Positions 33,655 to 46,717 of a stretch of DNA of 64,000 bases are shown here, piece after piece. The notes under the pieces are model-generated. The model saw nothing but the letters and a program-made list of their open reading frames with translations, was not told where the DNA came from and did no database searches. The DNA comes from Atrichornis clamosus (lineage: Eukaryota; Chordata; Aves; Passeriformes; Menuridae), in NCBI GenBank assembly GCA_013400975.1, contig WBMZ01000213.1, forward strand, positions 124,001-188,000. Direction: 5' to 3'. Each line of letters begins with the position of its first letter. The stretch's first letter is position 1. Position numbers and translations under genes: made by a program.

Positions 33655-34400
33655 CATGAGTGCTCTGCTTACTCAAAGGAGTATCCTGATATCTGCCTGT
33701 CTTTGTGAGTACCAGAATGGGCTGTTCTTTTGCTTGGAGAATACATGAAAGCATGTGTGCTTGAAAGCATGCCAGATTTCCTGAACTCCTCTGTCTTTCA
33801 GAGCTGTGTCCACTGGGATCCCACTTAGCAGTTTTCTACATAAGCTGAAACCTGCTCTCCTAAAGTCCAGCATCTGCTCTCTGTTGCTCTTCTTCCTCAC
33901 TCCCTGCAGGACCTCCCACCCCACCATTTGCTGGCTCACACATCCTCAACTCATTCTCCCTTGTCAGTGAACAGCAGGGGTAGCTATTCCTGATTGGCCC
34001 CTCCCAGTGCCTGTTTCAAGAAGTTATCCCTTATGCCCTCCAGAAACCTCCTGGGCTGCTGGTGTCCCACACTTCCCTTCCAGCAGATGTCAGGGAGGTT
34101 AAATTCCTCTGAGAACCAGGGTTTCTTCTCAGAGGCTTGTTCACCATTTCTTCACTCATGGTGCATCTGCAATATCCTTCCTACTGCAGGCCTCTCGTCC
34201 AACCCACAGGCTCTTCACCATCCATCGTCCATCCCACTGAAGAGATCCTTATACCCAGGCTGACCTTTCACAGAGACAGCAAGCCCTTACACCCTCATCT
34301 TCCCTGTCGGTCTCCCCTGGAGAGCCAGTACCAGCCCATTGCAGTCACCCCTGGTGTGCAGCTGGCTCACCACTTCCCACTTATTCCAAAAACATTGCAA
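33655..34400 (-). mobile_element. CR1-type LINE fragment (endonuclease-to-RT linker), antisense
   Basis: Read on the minus strand, 33673-33939 stays open for 88 codons and includes MLDFRRAGFSLCRKLLSG, followed by IPVDTALKDRGVQEIW. This matches the CR1 ORF2 linker pattern 'LDFRRADF-LF-LL-RIPW--AL---G-QE-W'. Upstream on the same strand (34000-34400) the DNA keeps the order of the CR1 endonuclease region, including the antisense landmark TTCCAGCAGATGTCAGG (34078-34094). Stops and indels show it is dead. It is truncated at both ends; the right boundary is approximate. Confidence 0.7.
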
Positions 34401-37400
34401 TTAAGTGGGAAAAAAAGTCTCCTAGTTTTCAGAGTGGTTGCAGCACCTTCTGTTCACTTTTAGGTCTGTACCTGCAGACAGGGGCTCAGGAAGCAGAAAT
34501 ACCTGCTTGCTTTGGGCACAACAGGAGGACCCAGCACCAGCCACAGCTCTTGTGGCCAACAACTGCCCTCAGCTTTGCAGAAGGCACGGACACCAGCGAG
34601 CACTGGCAGCAGCAGAGTTGGTTCCTAGACAGGGGCACTCTGCAGAGGTCTGTACCTGTTCCCCTTGCATACCCCCCACAGTTCCCTCAAGGCTTTGCTC
34701 CTGTCAAGGAGGATAAGGACGGCATCAGGATGTGTAAAGTCAGAGAAGTCAAGAAATTTTTAGAGGCAGCTGGAGAGGCTGTCTGCTGCATGATGAGAAT
34801 CTGGGGCTGAATAATTCAGAGCTGACCAGTCTGCTGGAGTCAGCAGAGACATTATGAGGCAGCACAGGCTGCACTATCAAACCACTGTTTCCTCCATACT
34901 CCAGAGCATGCAGTTCACTTTTCTATCAAAGAGCTCTGAACGTCTCACCCTCTCAAATGGCTAACAAATGTGTCTGATTACGTGGCAAAGCAGATTTTCA
35001 GATGTTGACAAAGCCTTGTTAATCAGGAGAGCAGAGCTCTACCTACAGAGACACACAATGTAAAAGGAGAAATTTCAACACCTCATTAGAAAAATAAATT
35101 AGTGTCTTCTCTGAGATTGTGGCATGGGCAAAATATATCCTCATATGGAATGAACACTTGGTGAGATGAAGGTCATAACTTTACCATGATTTCACCACAC
35201 AAGGGTAAAATGGCCATTCCAAACTGACAAAAATCAAAATTTTATGCTACCCTAGGGCATGTTCTGCCTTCCCTTCTTCTTGTGATGATCTCCATCAATC
35301 ATCAGATCATATAAATTAGCCTAACACAAAATATGGACCTCTTGACACAGATCACCTCCTGTGCCTGAGGAGGGACAGTTCTAATTTATACCAGATTGCT
35401 TCAGAAACACCACGTCAGCAGAGAGCTAGCCAAGCACAGGTGTGCCTCACTACATCCAAAAATGCCTTTTCCTGTTCTTCTTTGCACTGGAACAGCAGAA
35501 GGTCTGGGAGGTAGCTGGCAGCACCTCTCTGCACCAACTGAGAATGATACCAAGCCCCAGCTGATGCACCAAAGGGTCACATCCAAGAGGTTCTCTACAC
35601 AGATGAAAGAAAAAAGAATCTGCTATTTTATTTTAAGAAAGTCACACATCAACAGGAAAAAGAAAACAGCAAACTTCAGAGTTAAATGCATGAGAATGTT
35701 TAATACGTTGCCAGAATGTCTATGAAAATTAAGCAAATTCCAAGGAATCTAGACAAAATTATCCCTTTGAGTCAAACATTAATAAAAGTCCACAGTGATA
35801 TAGAGATGATCTCATGCTCATGGTTATTTCCCGTGTGCAACTTTTTTCTTGGTACTCTTTTGTGGGGGTTTTTTAACTCCCAGATGTTGTAAAGTTAATT
35901 ACACAATTGCTCATGTAATACAAAAAAACCCTGTAAATTCTGGATACACGAGTCACTACAGTGCAGCACAGAATGAAGGAAAACAGTCATCAGAAAAAGG
36001 CAACTTATACATAGTACCAGAGCTGAAATTCTTCAGTATTCTTCAGGAAGATCTTGCTTTTTGCAAGGGAGAAATTTTCAGCTCAGGATTAAAATTGCTG
36101 GGAGCCTTGACTGTGCACAATCTGGAAGAGCAGCACAACCCCAGCTGGAAAGTAATGCTTACCAGTGAAGGGTGGTATAACTACAAGTACATCTAGAGGA
36201 GAGTCTTTTCCAGATCTGTATGTGATAAACCCTCTGCTCATTGTGCAAGGCAAGATGTAAGAAGCTGTGTTCTTTAAGGTCCAGTTGTTTCTGGAAACAC
36301 ATGCACTCAAGTACCATTGGCATTCATGCAGGGCACAACTGTGCCATCAGCCTGGTGCTGGGGATGTATCGAGCGACTCAACATGACTCAGATTTCCAGG
36401 GTTTGAACATATAAATATGGGTGTGCAGGTTCACAATGTTTGAAAAGTGTAGCTGCTCCGCCCCTTGTTAAAAAAGCGATGCATTAAAAGTTGCTTTAAA
36501 ATACATACATCTGGCTGCAAAACAGTAGTCAAACTCCTCAGCCTCCTTCCTCCTTCAAATATATTCACATTGACTTCCTCACAGACAGAGTTTACCTGTG
36601 AGAAAAGACCAAAGATATCAGCGACCAATTTATTCACTTTTTAAAAACACACTGCTTGTTCAAAGACAGTCAGCCATCCAGGTTTAGGCTATGTTCCACA
36701 CCATTTTTTTTGGCCATAGCACCATGACAGAGCCTCTGCCATAAGGATCCCAACCACACAAGTCACTGGATACCTGTCATAGCAGAGAGAGAACAATTCT
36801 CATTCTGGAATGTGCTGTCACCTGCCATCGATGGAAAGGTGCTTGTGTGTAAATGATGAAAGCTGGGACAGATTTAATGCAAGTCAAATTCTGGGGATAG
36901 ATATTGGGGATCTGATGGTAGCATCTGGCCTTTGGTGATAGCATTAAAATTAGGAGATAGTTTGTCTAATAAGTACTGGTGAAAGCTAAGAGATTTCTAA
37001 AAAATAATTCATAGATTCAGGGAACTGGAGGCACAGAGTTGTCATTTCATTTCTTAACAACCATTTTTCCACCTTTTTTCTGTCTTTCTTCTGAAGGCTA
37101 ACAGGTCATCTTTTGGCACAGAGGATGACAGTTCACTACCTCTGACTATTTGTAGTTAACTCTTTGACTCTGCCAAAAGGGCTTGGGGGATTACTTTGTA
37201 AAACAGATTTTTACAAACATTTCCTACTACATTTGTCAGGTGATGAGACATTTTATTAACTTTGTTGCTATGAATTTTTATCAGGCCAATGAGGAATATT
37301 CATTCCTAAGGGGTTTGAACTAATAAAATTGTAAAATGAAAAGCTATAACAAGGGCTTCATCTCTTGATCGCTATGTTTTCAAAACTGCATCTCATCTTG

Positions 37401-37750
37401 TAACTAAGCCCAGCTATTCCTACTTTTGAAAATACTTAGGTTTCCCTTTGTTGCACCATATATTTTAAAGCCCTGACACCTGGAATTCTGTGAATATATA
37501 GGAAACAAAGCTTCATCACAAAACCAAAATGAACTTCTCCAAGTGTTACACAAAGAAACATATAAACCCGTGAATGATGTAGAGTCCTAAACTGATCATT
37601 TTTAGAGTGAAGAGGAATTGTTATGATTGTCTCACTACTTTCTGTATAATTGAGCCTCTAGAACTTCCCTGTATTAATTTGTGCTTCAAGATTAAAAGCT
37701 GTATTTGCAGCAGGGTGGCTCTTTTAAAATAATGTATCATTTTGATTTAA
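34400..37750. other. intergenic between two LINE relics
   Basis: Unique-looking sequence with no recognisable gene. The plus-strand frames of about 90-110 codons at 34438-34810 and 35396-35725 carry no known domain. Nothing further can be supported. Confidence 0.5.
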
Positions 37751-40560
37751 AAATCTCCATTAATGAAGAATCCAGCACAACTCTTTGTAAATCATTCCAA
37801 AGGATTAATTATCCTTGCTGCTAAGAATATGCACCTTCTTTTTTGGCCTGAATTTGCCTCACTTCAGTTTCCAGCCACTGGTTTTCTTAGTCACTGTACC
37901 TTTATCTGCCAGACTGAAAAGCCCTGTATTACCTACATCTTTTCCTTGTGGAGGTACTTACAGGCTATGAACAAGTCACTGTTAACCTTCTGTCTTGGAA
38001 GTTTCTTTCCCTGTTAGTTATCCTTTAATTATTCTCAGAGCTCCCCTCTGAACTCATGCCAAGTTTTTTTACAACCTTCTTGAATTTTGAGCACTGGATC
38101 TGAACATAGGACCCCAATACCACAAGTCCCTGTACCAAGAATGGCAGAAATGCTCCTCTCTAATCTTTTTTTTATACCATCAGGAACTGATTGAGCCCTT
38201 CTGGCCTTAGTGTCATGCTCGGAGGTCATGCTCACGTGACTTTCATCTTTGCCACAAATACAAATAACATTTCCAAAATTTTCTACTTCAAACAGAGCTC
38301 CCCTGGAAGTGCAAATGGCATGTTTTGTTCCCAGACTGGTCATTTCACATACAGCCACCCCAAAACACTTCTCCTTTGACCAGGTTCAGCATTTTCTCTC
38401 TCTACCAGTAGGTATCTCCAAATTGTTGTCTCAGCTTTAGGAACTGCCTCCTTGATTCTTGAATTACTGCTAAAAATGGGAAACATCAAGAAAGCAAAAA
38501 ACCCCCAAGGAATGTACTTTCTTGATGGAAACTCCCTGTTTGCAATCAGATTTGGACACATCATTGAATTCAGTTTCAGTCTGTTTAATGTGTGACATTG
38601 ATTTTATAACATTCTGATTTGTTATTCAAGATATGTGGTCTTATATGCCATAACGTTGGAATTTTATTACACTGCAGATAGTACTACTTCTATCAGCCAA
38701 AGTTGTAATCACATTAAAATTTATCCTGAGCTAGTCTGACAAGATTCTTCTATAAATAATTATTAATGACATTTCCTTCCTTTAAATCGTTAATAATCTG
38801 CTCCCATATATGCTCTTCCAGTACTTTGTCAGGGAATGCTATCCAGCAGTTTTGATTATTTGAGGTATCTCTTCTGCTTTTTCTAAATATGGGCATATCT
38901 GCTTTTTTTCTGAAGTCTTCCTATTTCCCAGAATTTACTGAAACTCAGCATTAATGATCCAACATGCTTCTTAGCTCACAGCCTGAAACATGATAATATG
39001 AAAAGTCCTATTTTGGTGATGGTAATTTAACACCATCTACAGACACTGTGAAAGGGAGACATATTTTATCGTTATTGTATGACTTAAATACACTATATGT
39101 TTTCTTCTGCCTTCCTCTAGTCAGGATATAGAAAGGCTTATTGAATATTTAAGTCTCTTATTGACAGTTCTGCCATGTCTAACTCATTAATGAAACAACA
39201 TTTTTATTGAGATTCCTTTGCTCTTTACAAACTCAAATAATCCTTCCACTGCCTTACATTCTGCTGGCTATAGTCTTCCCTTTGTATTCTTTTTCTTTCC
39301 TCATCAATTTTCTTAATTTCATGATTTATCCTTATTACTATTCACTTTTCTTTTTTCCATACACTGTATTTTAATTGCCATGAATTCTTTCTCTTCCCTT
39401 ATGCACCTGGCTCTTTTAAAACCTTCTTTCTTGACCTTATGTTTTTAGCTCTTGGACAATTTATAGAACGATTCAGTCTTTCATATTTTACCTTTTCAGA
39501 TCTTCTGAGCTGACTCATATCTTAACTATACCATTTTTATGGAATGCGACTCTTAGAAACTCTAATATGTCGCTAATGTGAACTTTATGTTGTTTCCATA
39601 AACAGACATATTCAATCTGAGCCTAAACAACTGCTGACCTCTACTCCTCAGCTCAGCTTCTATCTGTCAAGACAAGGCAAAATCCCAAATTGTCCTGTGT
39701 TGGTTGTCACCCTTTCTAAGCTAGAATATCGTCATCTATAATTTTGCAGAATTTCAAAGTTATTTTATACTTGGCAGCAAGAAATTTCCAACATGTGTCG
39801 TTCAGACTGAAATCCTCCATGATAGCACAGCTTTTCTTTTCCTACACTGGATAGAAGGGTTTAGGCAGACAGTCATCCCACTCTCTAGTGTGATTTGGCA
39901 GTCAGCAACAGGCACCAGCAGCTCCCCATCTTCTGCTTTATGTTTTGAAACAGCAGCCCATAAGCATTTAAGAGTACTTGGCAATGATTCAGAGGCAGTC
40001 GTTGCTATTTTCAATGTAGACTGCCTTTCTCTGTTCTTTTATGCAAATTCCATCAGTCCTTGAATAAAAGTTTTGTACCACTGATTTTAACATTCCAGTC
40101 ATGCCAATTCTCCTTCCAGTGGCTTATAATATCAAGTCAAGTGTGTGTGCACTAATCAGTGAGCAAGTCCCTTTCCTTTTGCTTATTACTGGGCTCCTTG
40201 CAATCCTGAAAGCAATTAGAGGCTTTTCTTCAGGTCTCTGGCACCTTGATTAATTTTGTTCTGGGTATCTTGACTTTCCTGCTTTCTCTTTCCTTCGCCA
40301 CCTTGTCCTTTTGTTGTTGTTTAGTGCAATACCTTTCAGACTAGTCTAAGCAGCCCATATCTCAAAAAAACCTAGTTTCCATCTGCTATGATTACTTCTG
40401 AGACTAGTTAACCAATCTTTCCTCTCCTCTGCTCAAGAGAGACAAAAGTTCCCTTGAACAAAAGCAGTCCACCCAGTGCCATTTGCCTCACCAGCAGCTT
40501 ACTTCTGGAGAGCATTTGGTTGCATCTTCACTCTGTCTGTGGTCTCTGGAGCCATGCAGC
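37750..40560 (-). mobile_element. long ancient CR1/L3-like LINE fossil, antisense
   Basis: On the plus strand this segment reads as the antisense of an old amniote CR1-group LINE. From left to right it follows a 3' region (about 37760-38330), a palm-domain region with decay or deletion (38330-38560), the central RT region (38560-38960) and the RT/endonuclease linker (38960-40200). Landmarks in the right order include GTTTAATGTGTGACATTG (38583-38600), AGTCTGACAAGATTCTTCT (38733-38751), TAATAATCTGCTCC (38791-38804) and CTAAATATGGGCA (38883-38895). Frames are destroyed. I recognise it from similar long repeats in turtle genomes; I did no alignment. The 5' end beyond about 40200 is least certain. 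Confidence 0.6.
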
Positions 40561-43500
40561 CCTGGCTCTCAAGTGCTAGGCATGGCAGAGACAACAGAAC
40601 TGAGGGGATGAGAGTTTTCCTGGCAGTACATTCTCCTCCTGTGACAACCAATCCACTCAGCCCCATGCTGATATGGCTCTTTTAAAATGAAAGTGAAACT
40701 CTGCACCCTCTGATTTCATAAAAGTATAAGACTTCATGCACTGACCATCAAGAACTTCTGCCATTTGGGGTTTTCTCCTACATCTCTTATTGTGCTGGAT
40801 CGGACACATGAGGATGTGGGGGGCAACCAGGGCTCAGCTGATACACAGGGCACCGGACTTCTCAGAGCCCTCAGAGAGCAGTTAAGGGACCGCAGGTTCA
40901 TTCCTTGCCAAACATGTTCCCGGTCTGGTTGCTTGCCAGAGGGATCTCCAGTTCCCCAGCGGAGGTTTTTGGGAACATCGCATGCGGAGATGCTGGGTTG
41001 CCCTGTGAGATTTAGTTAGCTAAAGATCTCCCTAAACACATGGTTCAAGTTCAGACTAACATAGCTGAGAAATAGTCTCGATTCCCTCACTTTCGTCACA
41101 GGTTGTAGAAGAGATCGATTCAACAGAAAGACAAAGTTTCATGTGTATCCAGGCAGCCTTATGGCTCAGCTTCTGTGGATTAAAGGTTGAAATTCTGCTG
41201 CTTTTGCAGCCTGACAGATCACAATGGAGCAATGGTCATTCCTTGGTAAGTATGTATGGAGCACAACAAGTCCAAGAACTTCCTTAGAGTGTAGGAAGTG
41301 TTCTTCCTTTTTTGTTCATGTATACAACAGTCAGCCTGCATCCTAAGATAATTATTTCATTATTATTTTTTTCCCTTCTGCTATTTATCCATTTAGAATC
41401 ATCCCATACCACCTTCTGTGTGCTGCTCCGAGAAACATTGGACGTTGCTGGTCATCACTGATTTTCCTGCCAAGCAGAGGTGAATCCCAACGTTTTTTTT
41501 GCCCTCTCTGTTTTGTTTTGGTTTGGTTTTCATACATGGATTATATCAGTAGAATGAAGGGAAGTATTACAGGAAGAGACAATGTGGTAAGAGAGGCATT
41601 GGAAGGGAAGTCAGCATATATTTGTGCTGTCAGTTTTAATGCATCATTTGTTGACTGTATATTTAATGTGGTCCAGAAATAGTTTCTGCATATCTTGTCC
41701 ACCTTCTGTTTTATTCTGCAATTGAAATGTTAGAACTTCATGTTCTTTATTGAATTTAGATTCCTTTTTTTGATTCTTGGGACAGATACTAGTTTCCCAG
41801 GTCTGGGAAACTCCAGTAGGTCTGTGGAATGGCTAATTCTTCCTTCCAACAGGACCTTTTCTATTTGATGAGATGATGTCATGGCTTTACCCCAGCCATC
41901 AACCAAACACCATGCAGCCACTCATTCCAAATGTTCCCCCTCTTCTTCCTTCTTCCACCCCTAATCAGCCTCTGAAGAGACCCTCAAAAATTGTCGATGC
42001 TGACTGTATTGCAAGTTGTCATGGAGGAGTATTGGGAAAAGTTTAAAATCCAGGAATTTCCAGGTACACCCACAGCCCCATATTAGCTGCTGCAAAGAAA
42101 AACTGTCCCAGCCAAAATCAGCACAGATGATCATAATAATGTTGTTTCACCTTTACAATTGTGTTTAGTAATTTCTTTCCAGAAACTGTACAGTATAGCA
42201 AACTCCAGAGCAGAGAATAGGTGATTTTGCAGTCTAAAGACTGACAAAACCTACTTGTCACACACACAGACAGCTTCCCTTAATCATTAAAAACTGCTGC
42301 ACTGTCTCTTTTTAAATAGGGAATGAGAGCTGGGACAGGGGCAGGTTTCAGGAAGTGAACCATGTAAGTGAAGTGGTTCTTCCCCAAATAATATTAAATC
42401 CTCAGCAAAAAGATATTTGGTGGGGAGAGGGGAGGGAGGGGAAGCACAAGATGTTTTCCTCATTCAATTCTTTGGAGAGTAACTATAACTACTACTGGGG
42501 GACAAAATCCTAGTGTGTCCTGTTGACCACTGCTAACAATGTCAAATGTTCCCTGCATGACCTCCACTCAGTGCCCGCAGACAGAGCTGACACTGAGCTG
42601 CTGGCACCATGTCCTGTAGAGCCAGCACGCACCAGCTGATGGCCACCAGGGCTGAGAGTCCCTTACACAGAGATAAACAGCAGTGCTGTGTCCTATGTGC
42701 ACTTTCAAGGTGGTCTGATCAGGGTTTTAACAAAAACATTTTACAGAAGGAGAAACTGGGGGTTTCTCAGAAGATACAGATTTTTTACACTTTATACAAC
42801 AGAGTTAAAAGTATCACTTTAATTTCCCATTTCCTATAAGATGGCTAAATTGCACTCCCTAATAGATATACTATTCAAATACCAAAACCCAGTCATGTCT
42901 GCACAGGGGCAATGGGACAGAGCTACACTGGTTAGCTTACAAACACCACCTCAGATACACTAGCTAAATGTCTGGTTTTTTGTTTGCCAACACTCATGAT
43001 GCCTTGACAAGAGCACCAAGACCAGTACAGATAACAGAAAGGCATTCCAGCTCCTGGAAAACAAGGCAAGCATTTGGAAAACAAATAATGGCACAAATTA
43101 AGTTGAACTGATACCTAAAAATGTATCTTTTTGAATTTACTTTTTTTCTGGAATTGACTGAGAAATTATATGTTTATTATTAATGGGCTGAGGGTTTCAA
43201 ACCCACCAAAACAAACACAAGAAACTCCTGGGTGATACAGTTCACAAAATTACCACAAGACAGAAATTCAGAAAGCTGCTTCTGCTGTCCTTACAGTGCC
43301 CCAGTGGTGAGCTGTTGACAGGGGTAACATAGCTTAACAGACAACATGTAAGAAACTGGTTTCTAAGCCACCATAGCAGAGGAAATATATTTTTCCATTT
43401 CAGGAAAGGGCTAGAAGAAGACGAGCAATTTTTCTTTGCATTTCAGACCAGCAAGTTACATCACTGAGGTACTGTTATATAGCTTCTGCTGGCTGAATCC

Positions 43501-44280
43501 TGTGCAAGCACATATAGGGGAAACTGCCTGCAGGATAGATATCCTGGTGACAGAGATGAATTTCAGAAAATGGTTTAGTTTTGTCTTGCCTTCTAACTGG
43601 AAGACCTTGAGAAGATACCTTGAAATACCTGTAGACAGAAATGAGAAGGAGGAGCGAAGTGTGTAGAATTTATGCCTGAAAAGGCAAAGCAAGAGAATCA
43701 TGGACGTCAGCTGTGGAAATTGTGGGCTATCTTTTGCCTTCCTTTGAAATACATGAGCAGTTTTTACATGTATGGACATCCAGGTAACCCAAGAAGAGAA
43801 GCCAACTGCAGGAACCGAATGAACACAGTAGAAACACATCTCCAGCAGGAGCTGGAATGTAAGAGCTGGAGACAAGACAACCATTCCCTTGTTCCTCCTC
43901 TCCTTTTAATGCACTGTCTGATCCTGTAGAGATTAATACCAGAGCTCCACAGACAGCTAAAAGCTTACTTTTGCCTTTTCAGTAATCTGGAATCTAGTAA
44001 AAGCTCACAAATCCATGGTTGGTATCCTGGTTTCTGCTGTACTTAATAGGAGCACAAAGAATTTCAGTGTGAGTGTTGTTGCTCAGAAGTTAGAAATTGA
44101 AAATTAGGTAATTTGGAAGTTTTCTTGATTCTCACAGTCCTTTGAAGCAACTAAACAAGATGTGCATTATCAACAAAACAAGAAATAATGTGGGAGGAAA
44201 GGAAAGAAAACATATTATCTATACATACGATTAAAAAAAAAAAGAATACAACACGGAAATGACCATCCATTATAGTTCAC
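40560..44280. other. intergenic, nothing firmly recognised
   Basis: Mixed sequence with no gene. T-rich runs near 41345-41375 and 41490-41530, and a GGGGAGGGG patch at 42421-42442, are simple composition. Frames are all under 90 codons apart from a 142-codon minus-strand frame at 43456-43884 without recognisable features. Confidence 0.5.
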
Positions 44281-46250
44281 TGTTTGCAGATACACTTATG
44301 AAATAAATTCTTATTAAAAGGGAAAAAAAAGGGAGGGAGAAGTAGTATAATTGCCATTATGCATCTGAGAGAGTTCTTTTTCCATTAGCTGCAATTAATA
44401 CAGTAATGGTAAATGAAAAAATTTCCCATTTTGTACTTATTGTGAGGAAACATTAAAGAGGGAAAAAAAATAAGTTAAATGAAAGAAACACAAAGCACAA
44501 TAATTAACATATTGATGATTAGGCATCATCTCTGACCTGATCGATCATCATGAGGTTTTGGTTTTATTTAATTAGCGTATGGCAATTTCATACAAAATCC
44601 CAATGTGCCGATGAAAACTGGCGTGTGAAAACATTGACCTTCTGCTCACATCTGCAACGTCTTCTTACAGTGCTAACAGCCTATATGCATCAATGCTAAA
44701 AGGCTTCTGTCTCGCAGGAGAGCCCCAGTATCAGGGGGATATCATTACCGCCTACAGCGAGATCACAGTTTGGCTCTCCTTGGTGCGTGTGAGTCTGGGG
44801 AGCAAAAGGGAAATTGGGTTTGCCAGAATAATAATTGGGTGCTATGAGATTATGGAGTGGCACCATAAACTGAAAATGAACAGACAAGTTTCTTTTTATT
44901 TGTTTTATTAAATGCTATTATTGTTATTTATTATGTTCTTGGTCATCAATTTTCTCAGAGTTGCTAACAAAGTGTCACATAAATCCAGCCTGTCCCTTTC
45001 TGACCCTTATAACATCATGCAATTTTCCTCATTCACCCTTAATTTGAGGTATAAACTAATGTGAAAACATGCTTTTTATTAAATGGCAAGTTTTCTACTA
45101 AATACATTTCTTTTGCAGTAGGAAGAAACTGCATAAAAAATAAATATCTCAGCCAGACCTCCTGCATCCTTCTCCCAATACATAAGCAAAAAAATATGTA
45201 TGTGTTCCATTTGCCAATTGCAAAATAATAATAGTGTTTGATGGGCAAAAACCCAACTGTCAGGAGGGAAGACAGACGATTCTGCTTATTGAATGCTATT
45301 GACTTCATGGGGCCAATAAAACAACTTGCAAATAAAAGAAAGAGGAACCTATTCATGTCCTAAGATTGTGTGACGTAGCTTTTTTCTGTTTGTATAATGT
45401 TGTGATTAAATATGGTGGGGCCCTAGGGAGTGAATTTTTTATTTGAAGGTTAAGCCAATATTAGCAAAAAATAAAATAAAATTAATCAAATGGCCCAGAG
45501 CATCACAGGCACAGTTGATTCCAAGAATGTTTGGTTACAAAATGAGCAACTGACTAATTGTGTAAATGCTGTTAATTAGCTGTGCAGAGCCCCTAACTGG
45601 GCTATTCCCTGTAACTAATAAGAAATCAATTAGCTAATGAAGTGGCCATTAAATGCTATGCTAATCTTAGCTGGGATATTTTTAATGTTTCTTCTCCTTC
45701 TTCTTTTTTTTTCTTCTTTATGATCCTTCCTAATTGCCATTGCCATACGGAGCTCACAGCTTTCAGCATGTCTAATGAAACATCATTATATCATAACTGG
45801 CATTCTTGGAAGAGTTAGTGGCAAACCTGCTTCCCAATTATTTTTAATTGCCAGACATACTCATAACTGGGCCTTCTACCAAGTAGTTCAGATCCCTGCA
45901 CTGTCATGTAATATACCCAAAGATTGTGTTTTCTTTTCTTTGCGTATGCAGCGTGTTGGTAGCGTTGGCCACAGTGAGGGATGTGCAGAGCAGCCTAAAC
46001 AAGGAACCTGGGTGGCTGCCTTTGCTCTTCCTTTGATCGGAGCCTATGTAGACCCAGCATCACCTTCTGCTGAACACCTAAAACTAGACAAATCTAGAGG
46101 AGGTTTTACCTTTACTTGGAAGCTTCTAGTGCATGGTAAATATTATTCTCTGCCAATTATTCCAAGATTTAGGATGCTTATGCCAAAACACTGCAATTTA
46201 GCAATTATTATTAGGATTAGCAATTGGGAAGTGTGAATGTCTTCAGTGAT
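44280..46250. promoter_or_regulatory. candidate conserved enhancer cluster
   Basis: Nearly 2 kb of repeat-free, mostly AT-rich DNA with dense homeodomain-type motifs. Examples are GCAATTAATACAGTAATGG (44391-44409), TTTAATTAGCG (44567-44577), CTGTTAATTAGCTG (45569-45582) and AATCAATTAGCTAATGAAG (45624-45642). A GATCGATCATCATGAGG segment (44539-44555) stands out as complex and non-repetitive. This texture is typical of deeply conserved enhancers near homeobox genes. Upstream limb enhancers of SHOX are known in human; whether this is one of them needs alignment. The 153-codon plus frame at 45775-46236 is not a recognisable protein. Confidence 0.4.
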
Positions 46251-46641
46251 TCCCACAGATTTTGTCACTTTCTAAGAGTTCATTATCACCATTTATTTAT
46301 GTCTATAAATCCCAACTTTGAGAAGGCATAAAAGGTGTCATGGCTGCAAAATCACTGTCTCCTGTTTAACAGAGGCTGCTGTACGAGGACGGAGGCAACA
46401 ATAAGTTCCAGTTTTTAAAACACTGCTGCAGTTTTTATTTACCAACCTGGCATCTATCTGGTAATGGCATCATATTTAAACCCTGAATCTCAATGAACTT
46501 CTCTAAATCTACTTGCTCTGAAGTAGGTTATGTGTCAGGATTAGACTGGCTCCTCCCCACCCCCCACAATACAATAGTCCTCAGGACATCTGTGCACAAA
46601 ATGCATGCTTTTAAAATGAATGTTTTCAAAAGAGAATCTTG

Positions 46642-46717
46642 CCTCTCTTTCCCACTCTCTCTCTCTCTCTCCCTCCCTCCCTCTCTCTCACTCTCTCTCT
46701 CCCCTCCCTCCTTTTTT
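46642..46717. repeat. CT-rich polypyrimidine microsatellite
   Basis: Interrupted (CT)n with CCCT units, 76 bp, broken by single A bases. Pyrimidines are on the plus strand. Confidence 0.9.
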
